Assembly: GCF_001424145.1 (NCBI RefSeq)
Contig: NZ_LMQM01000003.1
Coordinates: 1 to 64,000 of the forward strand
DNA from: Chryseobacterium sp. Leaf404
GTDB taxonomy: Bacteria > Bacteroidota > Bacteroidia > Flavobacteriales > Weeksellaceae
DNA length: 64,000 bases
Direction of reading: 5' to 3'
The translations under genes were made by a program, and so were the position numbers. Every line of letters starts with the position of its first letter. The stretch's first letter is position 1. Under the pieces are notes generated by a model. The model had not been told where the DNA came from and searched no databases. It saw only the letters and a list, made by a program, of their open reading frames with translations. Positions 7,505-17,244 of the stretch are shown here, piece after piece.

Positions 7505-7536
7505 TAAAGTTAGACAAAAATCAATCCGAAAAACAA
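7505..7536 (-). promoter_or_regulatory. Possible umuC promoter
   Basis: Read on the minus strand, TTG (7536-7534), 21 bases, then TAACTTTA (7512-7505) fits the Bacteroidota pattern TTG-N19-21-TAnnTTTG with one mismatch. It would start transcription about 20 bases before umuC. No LexA-type box is evident in the 62-bp divergent gap. Confidence 0.35.
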
Positions 7537-7541
7537 AATAT

Positions 7542-8207
7542 ATGTGCTACAGATTCTCCACCCAATTCACAGCAAAACAACTCGAAGAGTATTATACTGC
7601 TTATGAAATCGAGAATGAATACCACCTTCTCGATGAACTGAATGGCTTTAATTATCCTGAAACAGCCATAATAATGGACAAAGCACCCACCGAAATAGTC
7701 ACTGGAAAATGGGGTTTATTTCCATCTTGGGCTAAAGCTGATTTTCAGAAAAAGGCAAATACGCTTAATGCAAAAATAGAGACAGCAGAGACGTTAGCTT
7801 CTTACAAAAATTCAGTAAGCAATAGGTGTCTTATACCGGCACATAAGTTTTACGAATGGCAATGGCAGGATTCAAAAGGCAAAGAAAAGAAGAAGTTCAG
7901 TATCGGGTTAAAGGATCATGAAGTATTTTCCCTTGCCGGAATTTATAATTTATGGACGAATCCAGAAACTGGTAAATCGTACCGAACTTACAGCATTTTA
8001 ACTACTGAAGCAAACGATCTGATGTCAGAGATCCACAACACAAAAAAGAGAATGCCTGTATGCCTGAATAGGGCTATGGATCAGGAATGGTTAGAAGGTA
8101 GATCGCTACAAGATTTTTCATTCCCGAATTACAATCCTAATTTAACAGCTGAAGAAACAGGTGGAGGAATCGTTGATTTGTTTTCTCCATCTAAAAATAG
8201 TGACTGA
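7542..8207 (+). CDS. SRAP domain protein (YedK/HMCES family)
   Basis: This 221-residue protein is a SOS-response-associated peptidase. Cys2 (MCYRF), N76 with E80 (NAKIE), E105 (FYEWQW) and H165 (EIHNTKKRMP) match the family's active-site set. Met1 is removed and Cys2 forms a thiazolidine crosslink with abasic sites in single-stranded DNA, shielding them from breakage. The start is fixed because Cys must follow Met. It is divergent from umuC-umuD, so the locus couples abasic-site protection with translesion synthesis. The 5' leader is very short. Confidence 0.93.
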   Translation: MCYRFSTQFTAKQLEEYYTAYEIENEYHLLDELNGFNYPETAIIMDKAPTEIVTGKWGLFPSWAKADFQKKANTLNAKIETAETLASYKNSVSNRCLIPAHKFYEWQWQDSKGKEKKKFSIGLKDHEVFSLAGIYNLWTNPETGKSYRTYSILTTEANDLMSEIHNTKKRMPVCLNRAMDQEWLEGRSLQDFSFPNYNPNLTAEETGGGIVDLFSPSKNSD

Positions 8208-9040
8208 TCGTTAGTATTTAACGCAATTAATAAAGAAACATCCGAAAGGAAACTGAAGAGGACACTATGTCAATCAGAGAAGCTGTTATTGAGATTAAAG
8301 AAGATTCAAATGCTTTCAAATTGATATAGATGCAGCGAAGTAAGAAAAAAAAGGTTATAATAGGCTGTTGTAAAAAATAATAAAAACAAAACAAAGGAAT
8401 AGTTGCAGATTATTAAACACAAGTTCAGGCCTGTCGGTATAAAGAAAAATCTTCAACTTCCAGGTCGTATTTTCCTTTATAAACTTGCTTATTAAAATCT
8501 GTAACAATTTTGAAATGGCTATCTTTTTTCTTTTTTTCTTTTGAAAATTTAATACAGCAGAAGTCTCTGATGATAACAGCACTCCCTCAGGACTGATAGA
8601 AAATTATAATAATCAGTTTTATATTAATAAAAATGTAGCAGATATTATTGTTTTGTGGGTCTGCCAAAATTCTACACTCTCCCATTCTAAATATCAATAA
8701 GTGAATATCATTTGACTAGGAGGTCAAGGAAGGTCCTTAATATTGTTTCATATGAAACAATAAAACCTTAAATCGTGCATTGTGATAAGCCAGCAGACTG
8801 AGAATAAAATCGACTTTCAAATTTCAATTTGGATTTACAGAAAACTATGGAAAATAAAAAATAATAAACATTTATAAAATAACTTTTGATCATCCATTAG
8901 CTGAACGTGTCTAAAGTCGTGTGGTTAATCAAAAGAAATGTTCTCACGAAATAGGTATGTATCCATCTATTAATATGATAATACAAATAAAATTTTATAT
9001 TAGCAGGATAATTAGCTTAATGCAAGCTAGCCTTAATTTT
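8208..9040. other. Mostly non-coding stretch with traces of decayed genes
   Basis: No convincing gene is present. A 20-codon frame at 8266-8328 (MSIREAVIEIKEDSNAFKLI) looks like a coding fragment. The minus frame at 8355-8582 is low-complexity Lys/Phe and I do not accept it. A perfect 20-bp palindrome lies at 8742-8761. The open frame before 9041 belongs to the leader of the next gene. Confidence 0.5.
8742..8761. repeat. Perfect 20-bp palindrome
   Basis: ATTGTTTCATATGAAACAAT is fully self-complementary. With no loop it is more likely a protein-binding dyad than a terminator. It lies about 280 bp before the SecD-head gene. The bound protein is unknown. Confidence 0.5.
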
Positions 9041-9853
9041 ATGAAAATAGCACTACAAGCATTGATGATTTTAGTTTCATCAACAGTTTTCTCACAAACT
9101 CATAATGAAAAAATAATTTCTATTTTAAAAGCAAATGGAAGTATTGAAGGATATAAATCTTTCATCATTGATATGACGATTAATCCACTGAAATATAATT
9201 CTAACAAGAGCGATAGTCTGAAACTTGTAGAAATTGAAAAAAAATTAACTGATAAAGAAATTGAAAAAAGACTTTCAAAGGCTTATTCGGAAGTTTACAA
9301 TGAATCTGAGATTGATGAAATTTATAAATTTTACAATTCAGCAACGGGTATAAAGCTCTTAATGTCTTCTGATATTTTAGAAGAAAAATTTAGGAACAGT
9401 TTTCTAGATGTGCATAATGACATAAAATCAATTCTTGACGAAGCAATTGCTAAAAATCAAAAAGAATCTGAGGACAATAGAGAAATTCCAATTCCATCTG
9501 AAAAGGAGGATGGATTTTATTCTGTTACCAATCTCCCAAATTCAAATTATAAATTAGAAAATTTAATTTTAGCATTAAAACCCGAAGTTAAGAAAAGCGA
9601 AATATTAGAAATCAGAGCATCAAAGGATGAATTAAATCGGAATATTATAAATCTGACTTTAACTAAAAAAGGAGCAAAAAAATTCAAAATACTTACTGAA
9701 AATAATATCGGAAGACCAATTGCAATTGTCCTTGGCAAAATGCTCATATCAGCACCGAGAGTTCTGACTGAAATACCTGATGGAAGAATTCAAATAAGTG
9801 GAAATTTTACAGATGAAGACATTCAGAAATATGTAAATTCACTGGAAAAATAA
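9041..9853 (+). CDS. Exported protein with DUF2059-like and SecD-head-like domains
   Basis: I start this gene at ATG 9041, where a signal peptide begins (MKIALQALMILVSSTVFSQ), giving 270 residues. The frame is open from 8921 but that leader is not signal-like. Residues about 20-150 are helical and resemble DUF2059 (SEIDEIYKFYNSATGIKLL). The C-terminal 110 residues resemble the periplasmic head subdomain of SecD: GRPIAIVLGKMLISAPRVL followed by ISGNFT. The SecD membrane part is absent, so it is not a translocase subunit. The head fold may bind peptides or other ligands in the periplasm; this is inference. It stands alone. Confidence 0.7.
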   Translation: MKIALQALMILVSSTVFSQTHNEKIISILKANGSIEGYKSFIIDMTINPLKYNSNKSDSLKLVEIEKKLTDKEIEKRLSKAYSEVYNESEIDEIYKFYNSATGIKLLMSSDILEEKFRNSFLDVHNDIKSILDEAIAKNQKESEDNREIPIPSEKEDGFYSVTNLPNSNYKLENLILALKPEVKKSEILEIRASKDELNRNIINLTLTKKGAKKFKILTENNIGRPIAIVLGKMLISAPRVLTEIPDGRIQISGNFTDEDIQKYVNSLEK

Positions 9854-9983
9854 AAACGAAAGCTAACGGGGGATTTGGTAATAGCGGTGTGTTGAAAGCC
9901 TGCAATTCACGTTTTTCGCAACGGTAGAAATTTCTGTTTTTAGTTGAAGTTCCCTTTTCGATTAACCAACCTTTAATGAAGTT

Positions 9984-10130
9984 ATGTGTACATGTACAAA
10001 AGCAGATATGAAACTTCTTGAGCTTAATTGTACCTTTTGTATAAATCCACTCAATGCAGATCCAAAAAATGAAAGGAGAGGATGCTGAAAAGCACCCTCT
10101 TGCTGTGATTTTAGCTGTTCTGATCTCTGA
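9984..10130 (+). other. Cys-rich short frame interrupted by UGA
   Basis: ATG at 9984 opens 34 codons (MCTCTKADMKLLELNCTFCI ... RRGC) that stop at TGA 10086-10088. The same frame continues with KAPSCCDFSCSDL to a second TGA at 10128-10130. Cysteines lie on both sides of the first TGA, so this may be a broken Cys-rich (metal-binding?) mini-gene. Chance is also possible. Nothing else is seen in 9854-10255; the minus-strand frame here looks spurious. Confidence 0.25.
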
Positions 10131-10255
10131 AAAATAGCTATAACATATATCATAATTTGTAACAACAAGGGCTAGTATTTTAACCTAATCTAATTATTCC
10201 TCCATACCCATTATGGTGATATTTCATCAGATAATATCGTTATTAAGATCCCCGA

Positions 10256-12754
10256 TCAATACGTATCAGCATCATCAAATTCTTTCCTGATCCACTCCAC
10301 TTCTTTCTGATCTTTTAGAAAATAATCCCACCATTCCATGGTTCTGACAGTTAGATCAACATTGTTTTTTGGGGAATGTAATAAATTATGACCTCCCTCT
10401 GGATAAAAGAGTGCGATGACAGGTTTTCCATACCGTTTAAGTCCAATGTAGAATTCCATGGTGTGATCCCACTTTACGTTTTCATCCTTTAATCCTGTCC
10501 ATAAGAGAATTGGCGCAGATACCTGATCAACATAATGGACAGGATTGTTTTTAAAATACATTTCCTTATCATCAGCAAAAGATCTGTTGAATGCGTACTG
10601 CCCGTTTTCAAACTGCCATGTCAGGGGAAGGTTGTTATTGTAATTGAATGAAAAATAGGCTCTGATAATATCACTATGCCCGGAACCTGTAAGAAAAGCT
10701 GCGAAACGTTTGGAATGCGTGGCAATAAAATTGGTTTCAAATCCTCCCATGGAATGACCGGTTAAACCAATTTTATTTTGGTTGATGTTGGGATGATTTA
10801 TCAAGGCATCCAATGCTGCGTTAACACAGTCTAGTGCGGAAAGACCTGCTCCCTTCTTTTCAAATACGATGTCGGGCAGGAAAATGAAATACCCATTTTC
10901 AAGATATTTCCCCACGTCGAAACCTATACTGCTGTTATTGAAAAGATATTCGTTTGACCTGTTGCTTCTCATCTGATAAATGCTGACGATCATCGGGTAT
11001 TTTTTGGAAGGATCAAACTCAGCCGGATAGTACAGCAGACCCTTTAGTTCTCTTCCCTCTCTGTTTTTATACCCTACTATGTCCTGCTTAATTGCAAAAG
11101 CTGTTCTGTCGTTTGTATTTCCGTTAAAAACAACTGATTTTTTTCCGGTAATATGATTATATAAAAACAATTTCGGAGGCATATTGTAATTCTCCTCAAG
11201 AGTGTAAGCAGTTTTACCCATCTGATCTGCCCGGAATTCCCTGATATTATTGATAACAGGAGCAAGTACTGTTGTCCACTTTCCATGATGGTATGAGAGA
11301 TATGAAGTTTTATTATCTGATGTCTGGAGTCTGACGAGTAAGGGTTTGTTTTCAGAAACAGTACTGGTCGAAATATGATACATACTGTTCAACAAGACGG
11401 TATCCGTATTGCTTACTGTTGTTTTACTGCCTTGGGTTCCGTTAACAGGACTGCAAATTCTTTTTTTCATATCAAAGAGATACAGTCCCGTCTTACTTTC
11501 AAAAAATACCTGCTGCCTTTCTTCATCGTAAACAGGTTTTTCAAGTCCTTCCTGATCAATTGTAAATTGCTGTCCTGATTTTATCTTGTACAATATCCAT
11601 TTCTTGTATTCTGAATGATAGCTTAACAGGTCATTTCCTGAAGAGGAAACGACAATTTCCCTTGAACTCCTGAGAACTTCGACTGCTTTGTTTTGCTTCA
11701 GATGATAGAGATAAACGTTGATCATGGGAACACGGGTATCATACCTGAAATTTTTGCGGGGGTTAAATGCCAAGACATGTTCCCTGCTGTTAACCGGAGC
11801 AAAAACAGTGAATTTCTTATCCTGTACAGGAGCCGGGAGGAGATCTTCATCCCTCCATATAAAATAATGCTTTTCCTGCTGTCCTGAAATTTTAGCCTGA
11901 AGATCCCCGTCACTGCCATACCAGATATCAGGTGTTACCACTGGAGGTATAACTTTTGATTGTATATCGATCCAAAGGGCTCTTTCACCGGAGATTTCAC
12001 TGATCTCGGCTCTTATAAATGTATTTGCCTCACCGACTTTAAATGACCTGACAGATTTATTTTTGAGATCTACTATGGTATAGAAAACCTCCATACTTTT
12101 TTCATCAGTTTCCGTAACTGCAATATACCCTCCCGATTCTGTCAGGTGACTTCGTTTTATTAGTCTGCCGGTTTTGTAAACCTCAATAGGATTATTTCCT
12201 GAAAAATCGGTTACGTAAGTCTGACCATCTTTTTTGGAGATGACATACAGTATATTCTCATAATCTGTATGGATACTTACTGCGTTATCCATACTTTTCT
12301 GCATTGTGGCATTTTCATTATATACGGACAGAATATTGTTTTTGTAGAGGATGAAAAATCTTTTCTGTGAACTTAGAACCGCTGTCTCTTTCACGTTCTC
12401 AAATGGCTTTTTTTCCTTGTTCAGCAGATTGATCCACTCTGCCCTTCCGCTTCCGGATGCCAGAAAAGCATTCTTTCCTGAAAAAGCGGTATTTCCGTTC
12501 ATCTTAACGAAAGTGGCCACAGGAAGATCAGGCTTTTGCCTGTCAAAAACGAGCATGGTGTCCTTTGAAGAAACATATATTTTTCTGACTGCTGACCATC
12601 TACCATCTTCTGATACCAGAAGATTTCCGAGGATATATTGAGCCTGGTTTTTTTGCTGATCAGCCGAATCGCTGACTGACTTCTCCCCTGCCCTGACAGA
12701 TACCATCAGGAAAAGGAAAAAGACAGCAGAAATAACTTTTAACTTAGTATCCAT
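10256..12754 (-). CDS. S9 family prolyl-oligopeptidase-like peptidase
   Basis: I start at ATG 12754, which gives a signal peptide (MDTKLKVISAVFFLFLMVS) and 832 residues. The ATG at 12778 would add eight unlikely residues. The N-terminal two thirds read as a beta-propeller, and the last 260 residues form the alpha/beta-hydrolase domain. The nucleophile is Ser at about 668 (TGHSMGGF), with Asp at about 757 (LKDENVKW) and His at about 789 (EGGHNLL). It should cleave short peptides in the periplasm. The start overlaps the susD stop by 11 bases, making it the third gene of a susC-susD-peptidase operon. A role in degrading imported peptides follows. Confidence 0.9.
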   Translation of the reverse strand: MDTKLKVISAVFFLFLMVSVRAGEKSVSDSADQQKNQAQYILGNLLVSEDGRWSAVRKIYVSSKDTMLVFDRQKPDLPVATFVKMNGNTAFSGKNAFLASGSGRAEWINLLNKEKKPFENVKETAVLSSQKRFFILYKNNILSVYNENATMQKSMDNAVSIHTDYENILYVISKKDGQTYVTDFSGNNPIEVYKTGRLIKRSHLTESGGYIAVTETDEKSMEVFYTIVDLKNKSVRSFKVGEANTFIRAEISEISGERALWIDIQSKVIPPVVTPDIWYGSDGDLQAKISGQQEKHYFIWRDEDLLPAPVQDKKFTVFAPVNSREHVLAFNPRKNFRYDTRVPMINVYLYHLKQNKAVEVLRSSREIVVSSSGNDLLSYHSEYKKWILYKIKSGQQFTIDQEGLEKPVYDEERQQVFFESKTGLYLFDMKKRICSPVNGTQGSKTTVSNTDTVLLNSMYHISTSTVSENKPLLVRLQTSDNKTSYLSYHHGKWTTVLAPVINNIREFRADQMGKTAYTLEENYNMPPKLFLYNHITGKKSVVFNGNTNDRTAFAIKQDIVGYKNREGRELKGLLYYPAEFDPSKKYPMIVSIYQMRSNRSNEYLFNNSSIGFDVGKYLENGYFIFLPDIVFEKKGAGLSALDCVNAALDALINHPNINQNKIGLTGHSMGGFETNFIATHSKRFAAFLTGSGHSDIIRAYFSFNYNNNLPLTWQFENGQYAFNRSFADDKEMYFKNNPVHYVDQVSAPILLWTGLKDENVKWDHTMEFYIGLKRYGKPVIALFYPEGGHNLLHSPKNNVDLTVRTMEWWDYFLKDQKEVEWIRKEFDDADTY

Positions 12755-14117
12755 TGTTTTGGGGATTGAGATTGGCATTGAGTAAAATTTCCTTTTGGGG
12801 TATTGGCCACAGCTGATGGAAAGATTTCCAGTTGGGCTTGACCACGGTAAGCTGATCGAGTTTCCCGAAGCGTTTCAGGTCAAAAAAGCGATGCCCGGAT
12901 TCCGTAAAAAATTCCTTCCGTCTTTCAGAAAGAATTTCGTCCAGCATAAAATCTGCAGTAACAGTTCCCGAAATCAAAGGAATCTGAGCACGCTGCTTTA
13001 TGCTGTTGATCAGAGGCAGTGCCTCAGCAGTTTTCCCCTGACGGGTAAGAACTTCAGCCAGTGACAGATTGACTTCCTCCAGTCTGAAAACTATGGAATA
13101 CTCATTGGGATTGGCAGTGGTATTTTTGTATTTATTGGCTCTGTACCACGTATTCGAACCTACTGTTACAGATGCAGTCCAGTGCTGTCTTCTGAGGTCA
13201 CCTGCAGTAAAGGAACTGATCATACCGGAACTCAAAGCCACCGTAGTCGGAGCCGAGTTATTGAAGTAATACGACATTGCTTCTTTAGTAGGCTCATTGG
13301 TATTTCTGGGTTTAAGCTGCCAGAGGATATGTGTTCCTGATTTATCGAATACTTTAGTGAGATCATTCTGAAACTGATACAGCGGACTTTGCCTGATGTT
13401 TTTCAAAAGCAACTCTGCCTCATTCCATTTTTTCTGAAGCATGTTGACTTTTGCCAGCATGAGCTGTGCTGTTTTACGGTTGGGAAATATCCTCTCCGTA
13501 CTGCGGTACTGATCACTGCTCAGTGTAACTGCCTCCTGCAGATCACTTTCAATTCGGCTGAGAACCTCAGCGGAAGGTGTTTTTGAAATGCTTTGGTTGA
13601 TCATGTAGCTTGTGGTTACAGGATACGGAACATCTCCGTAGATCTGCTGGAGGTAAAGGAAAAGAAGGGACCGGACTATAAGAGCCTCACCACGGATCCT
13701 GTCCTTGTCAGCACGAGAAAGTGACTGTGAATTTTCTGCACCTTCCATGATGGCATTGGCCATGTAGATTTTCTGATACGCATTGGTCCAGTAACTGAGA
13801 ACCGTCGGATTGGAATTCACCAGACTGTTCTCGAAGATTTCAGTGATTCCACTGCTTGAACCTGTACTGTACGAGCCTAGTTCATCTGTATACAGTCCAA
13901 ACAGTACTCCGGTCTGATTTCCTGAAACTGGTGAATTCTCCCATAATCCTGAATATAAACCTGCCAGTGCAGCATTGGCGGTCTGAACAGTTTCAAAAAC
14001 CTGATCTGAGGTGATCTGATTGTTGGGTGTATCCGCTTCCAGCATATCTTCGCAGGAGACAGCAGTAGACATCAGAAATAAGAGGATTGTATAGATTATG
14101 TATTGCATTGTTTTCAT
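12744..14117 (-). CDS. SusD/RagB-like nutrient-binding lipoprotein
   Basis: The start at 14117 gives a lipoprotein signal (MKTMQYIIYTILLFLMSTAV, then SC with the lipid-anchor Cys) and about 457 residues. The reading from 14168 adds a non-signal leader. The sequence has the SusD pattern: ITSDQVFETVQTANAALAGL near the N-terminus, helical repeats, and a C-terminal LDEILSERRKEFFTESGHRF-type segment with DLKRFG. It sits on the outer surface as a lid on the SusC pore and binds the imported substrate. It lies 28 bases after susC and upstream of the S9 peptidase, which points to peptides rather than glycans. Confidence 0.95.
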   Translation of the reverse strand: MKTMQYIIYTILLFLMSTAVSCEDMLEADTPNNQITSDQVFETVQTANAALAGLYSGLWENSPVSGNQTGVLFGLYTDELGSYSTGSSSGITEIFENSLVNSNPTVLSYWTNAYQKIYMANAIMEGAENSQSLSRADKDRIRGEALIVRSLLFLYLQQIYGDVPYPVTTSYMINQSISKTPSAEVLSRIESDLQEAVTLSSDQYRSTERIFPNRKTAQLMLAKVNMLQKKWNEAELLLKNIRQSPLYQFQNDLTKVFDKSGTHILWQLKPRNTNEPTKEAMSYYFNNSAPTTVALSSGMISSFTAGDLRRQHWTASVTVGSNTWYRANKYKNTTANPNEYSIVFRLEEVNLSLAEVLTRQGKTAEALPLINSIKQRAQIPLISGTVTADFMLDEILSERRKEFFTESGHRFFDLKRFGKLDQLTVVKPNWKSFHQLWPIPQKEILLNANLNPQNNGY

Positions 14118-14145
14118 TTTGATTGATTTAGATTTCTGGTGACAG

Positions 14146-17100
14146 CTAGAAGCCCAGCTGAACACCAAAGGAATAGGTTTTTAAAGGTGGAAGAAATGAA
14201 CCTGAGCCTGTTTCAGGATCGATTCCGAAATAATTGGTCACAGTCAGAAGGTTCTGCCCTTGTATAAAGATTCTGGCATCCTTGAACACTGTCTTGTCTC
14301 CCACAGGAATTTTATAGGAAAGCTGAATGTTTTTCAAACGTATAAAGGAGGCATCGGAATATGCGGCATCACTATTCTGAAGAAGTGTGTGTGATGGGTT
14401 CGATACGGACACATAGGGCATGTAGAATCCTCCTGGGTTGGAAGGTGACCAGACATTGAGCGCTTCAACGGGAAGGTTGTTGAGTGATCCAGGGATGGGC
14501 ATAACCGCATTGTAGTTTCTGGCTTTTTGTTTGACAAACTGAAACAGAAATGACATATTCCAGTTTTTATATTTCAGCTGGTTGTTCCATCCTCCGAAAT
14601 ACCGTATTCCGATGTTCTCAATAACCTGTCTGTCATCAGGGGACGTAATCTTTCCGTCTCCGTTGAAATCAGTGAATACATACTGCCCTGTCTGGGGATT
14701 GTTACCTTCAAGCTGGTACACTCTTACAATCTGAACCGGCTGTCCAATAATATAGGTATTGGCATAAGTTGAACCTGCAAGACCGGGGAAGCTGATCAGC
14801 TTGTTTTTCGGAAAACTGATATTGAATCCGGTTTCCCATTGAAGACCCGTTCCTGTAAGGGGACGTGCATTGAGGTCAAATTCCCAGCCTGTATTTTCAA
14901 CCACAGCATCCAGATTGGCATTGACCGTGGAGAAACCTGTTACAGCAGACAGCTGATAGCCGACCAGCTGATTTCCTGATCGGTTTCGGTAATGGGATGA
15001 AGTGAGGTTCAGCCTGTTTTTAAATAAACCCAGTTCAAGTGCCATCTCCAGTTTTGTGGTCTTCTCCCAGCTGAAATCGGGATTGTACAGTCTTGAAGGC
15101 AGCAGTCCTGTAACACCGTTGTACACTGCGGCGGAAGTTACTGTGTAGGTATTGAGATATTGAAAATCACCTATATTGTCACTTCCTGATGTTCCGTAAC
15201 TTCCTCTGAGTTTTCCTGAGCTCAGCCACTTTGATTCTTTAAAAAAGTTCTCCTCTGAAAAAAGCCATGCTGCACCGACGGCTCCGAAGTTGGCAAATTT
15301 GTTATTGGGACCAAAGCGGCTGCTTCCGTCTCTTCTTCCCGTAATATTGACAATATATTTTTTGTTCAGCTGGTAGTTGACTCTTCCGAAAACAGCTCCG
15401 TACCGGTATTCTGTGGTCAGATGGTCTCCTATGGTTTTGGTCTGCGCCGCCGCAATGTTCATGATAAAGGCATTGCTCTCAAAGCCGTTACCTGAAAGTG
15501 ATCCCTGGGTAGTATCATCTGACTGGTAGGTGGCTCCTGCAAGGATATCAAACCTGTGATTTCCTTTCTGAAAGTTCCAGTTGACCTGAGGTTCAATAAT
15601 GTAGGAGAATTTATTCTGATGATAGGTGCTTGAATTGGAATAAAAACTGGACTGACCCGTAACAAATGAGGGATTATAGATGGTATTGGGACGAAGTGCC
15701 CATTCTTCAAACGCCTGATAGTTGATTCCTCCGTTCAGTCTGAGTTTAAGATTTTTAAAAATCTCATACTCCGTATTGAAATTGTTGAGAAACTGCAGGT
15801 TTTCATTGCTGTAGCTTCCGTTGTATGCTGCCACAGGATTGCTGAATGTATTATTCTGCCAGTTTAAACTGCCGTCTGCGTTGTACAGTGCCGGTGCATT
15901 GGGTGAAAGAAGATAGGCTCTCCGCGTGATATCCTCCGCAATGACATTGTTTTTCTGTGTGGAAAACATATTGGATATGGTGATGCGGAATCTGCTGTCA
16001 GCAGAGCGGTGATTCAGGTTGGATGAAATATTATTGGTCTTGTACTGATAGTCCTTTGAATAGACCGTTGTCTGTTCCTGATGCCCTGCACTGACAAGAA
16101 AGGTAGTGGTATCACTGCCTCCGTTAAGTGAAATCTGGGTATTGGTGGCGGTGGCGGTATTTCCAATGAGCTCTTTGCGCCAGTTGGTATCACGGCTCTG
16201 ATCCCAGGCTCCGTTGACATCATAGGCAGTTGCAGGATACACGGATACTCCTGAATTACTGAATGCCTGTTTTCTCATGTTGATGTACTGCTCTGAATTC
16301 ATCATTTCAAGGTTGGAACTGACTGTACTCATGGAATACATGGTATTGAACGAAAGTCCCAGCCTGCCTGATTTTCCTTTCTTTGTTGTGATCAGTACAA
16401 CACCGTTCGCTCCTCTTGAACCGTAGATGGCTGTTGCATCTGCATCCTTTAATATCTCAAGACTTTCAATATCCTGAGGGGAGATGCTGTTTAAAGGGTT
16501 GATGTTTCCTAAAGGAATGGCACTTCCTGAATACTGTGAGGTTACTTCACTGCCTATGGGAACTCCATCGACTACATACAAGGGTTGATTTCCGTCTGAT
16601 CCGCTGTTGGATAATGTTCTTAAGGAATTCTGACCTCTGATTCTGATCTGATATCCGCCTCCGGGGGTACCGCCATTTTGGGTAATGCTGACACCGGACA
16701 TTCTGCCCTGTGCTGCTGAAAGTACATTGGTGATCGGTTGGTTTTCTATATCCTTTGCGGAGATTTTGGCAATGCTGCCTGTTCTTTCTTTGTCTTTGAC
16801 TTTGTAGTAGCCTGCGTTGAGGACAACTTCTTTTACTTCGTTGACATGTGTATCAGAGTTAAGACTGACATTGATGACGGACTCATTATTGGCGGAGATT
16901 CTTTGTTCTGTATAGTCAGGGTGACTGAAGATTAGGATGGGGTTTTCTGCTGAAACCTGTAATGTATAGGTCCCGTTTTCGTTGGTAGTCGTTACTTGGT
17001 CGCTGCCTTCTTGGGAGATTGTAACTCCTGAAAGGGTTTTATTGGCTACAGTAACGGTACCGGAAATGGTGCGTGTTTGGGCTTTTGTGTTGGTGCTGAC

Positions 17101-17157
17101 AGCGGTCAGCATAAGGCCAAAGAAAATACCTCCTATCTTGTAATAGGAATTTTTCAT
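14146..17157 (-). CDS. SusC/RagA-like TonB-dependent outer-membrane transporter
   Basis: This 1003-residue protein has a signal peptide to about residue 26. A carboxypeptidase-like regulatory domain follows (ISGTVTVANKTLSGVTI ... NENGTYTL, about 30-100). A plug domain comes next, with DVLSAAQG-like GRMSGVSI, the RIRGQNSL motif and ADATAIYGSRGANGVVLITT. The rest is a long beta-barrel, and the protein ends in an aromatic residue. It imports oligomers across the outer membrane using TonB energy. It is the first gene of the susC-susD-S9 peptidase operon. No anti-sigma/ECF pair is adjacent. Confidence 0.97.
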   Translation of the reverse strand: MKNSYYKIGGIFFGLMLTAVSTNTKAQTRTISGTVTVANKTLSGVTISQEGSDQVTTTNENGTYTLQVSAENPILIFSHPDYTEQRISANNESVINVSLNSDTHVNEVKEVVLNAGYYKVKDKERTGSIAKISAKDIENQPITNVLSAAQGRMSGVSITQNGGTPGGGYQIRIRGQNSLRTLSNSGSDGNQPLYVVDGVPIGSEVTSQYSGSAIPLGNINPLNSISPQDIESLEILKDADATAIYGSRGANGVVLITTKKGKSGRLGLSFNTMYSMSTVSSNLEMMNSEQYINMRKQAFSNSGVSVYPATAYDVNGAWDQSRDTNWRKELIGNTATATNTQISLNGGSDTTTFLVSAGHQEQTTVYSKDYQYKTNNISSNLNHRSADSRFRITISNMFSTQKNNVIAEDITRRAYLLSPNAPALYNADGSLNWQNNTFSNPVAAYNGSYSNENLQFLNNFNTEYEIFKNLKLRLNGGINYQAFEEWALRPNTIYNPSFVTGQSSFYSNSSTYHQNKFSYIIEPQVNWNFQKGNHRFDILAGATYQSDDTTQGSLSGNGFESNAFIMNIAAAQTKTIGDHLTTEYRYGAVFGRVNYQLNKKYIVNITGRRDGSSRFGPNNKFANFGAVGAAWLFSEENFFKESKWLSSGKLRGSYGTSGSDNIGDFQYLNTYTVTSAAVYNGVTGLLPSRLYNPDFSWEKTTKLEMALELGLFKNRLNLTSSHYRNRSGNQLVGYQLSAVTGFSTVNANLDAVVENTGWEFDLNARPLTGTGLQWETGFNISFPKNKLISFPGLAGSTYANTYIIGQPVQIVRVYQLEGNNPQTGQYVFTDFNGDGKITSPDDRQVIENIGIRYFGGWNNQLKYKNWNMSFLFQFVKQKARNYNAVMPIPGSLNNLPVEALNVWSPSNPGGFYMPYVSVSNPSHTLLQNSDAAYSDASFIRLKNIQLSYKIPVGDKTVFKDARIFIQGQNLLTVTNYFGIDPETGSGSFLPPLKTYSFGVQLGF

Positions 17158-17200
17158 AGATTTGTAAAAGGTTTTTAATCGTTAAATTAATTACTGATCT

Positions 17201-17244
17201 GCTCTTTCCCTGTGTCTTCAAACTGTATGGGAAGGGGCTTTTTT
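17201..17244 (+). terminator. Terminator-like hairpin upstream of susC
   Basis: GCTCTTTCCC (17201-17210) can pair, with G-U pairs, with GGGAAGGGGC (17229-17238), and six T follow. On the plus strand it would stop leftward-origin antisense transcripts. On the minus strand it forms part of the susC leader. Confidence 0.4.

Noticed and set aside
8355..8582. 75-codon minus-strand frame
   Set aside because: Low-complexity Lys/Phe/Ile composition with no signal or family; AT-rich chance frame.
10086..10088. Possible selenocysteine codon
   Set aside because: No SECIS-like hairpin next to the TGA and no selA/selB/selC seen; Bacteroidota rarely use selenocysteine, and the short frame may be chance.
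12351..12641. 96-codon plus-strand frame inside the S9 peptidase gene
   Set aside because: It is antisense to a clear enzyme gene and has no family match; the same applies to the other frames inside susC, susD, topB and DUF3945.
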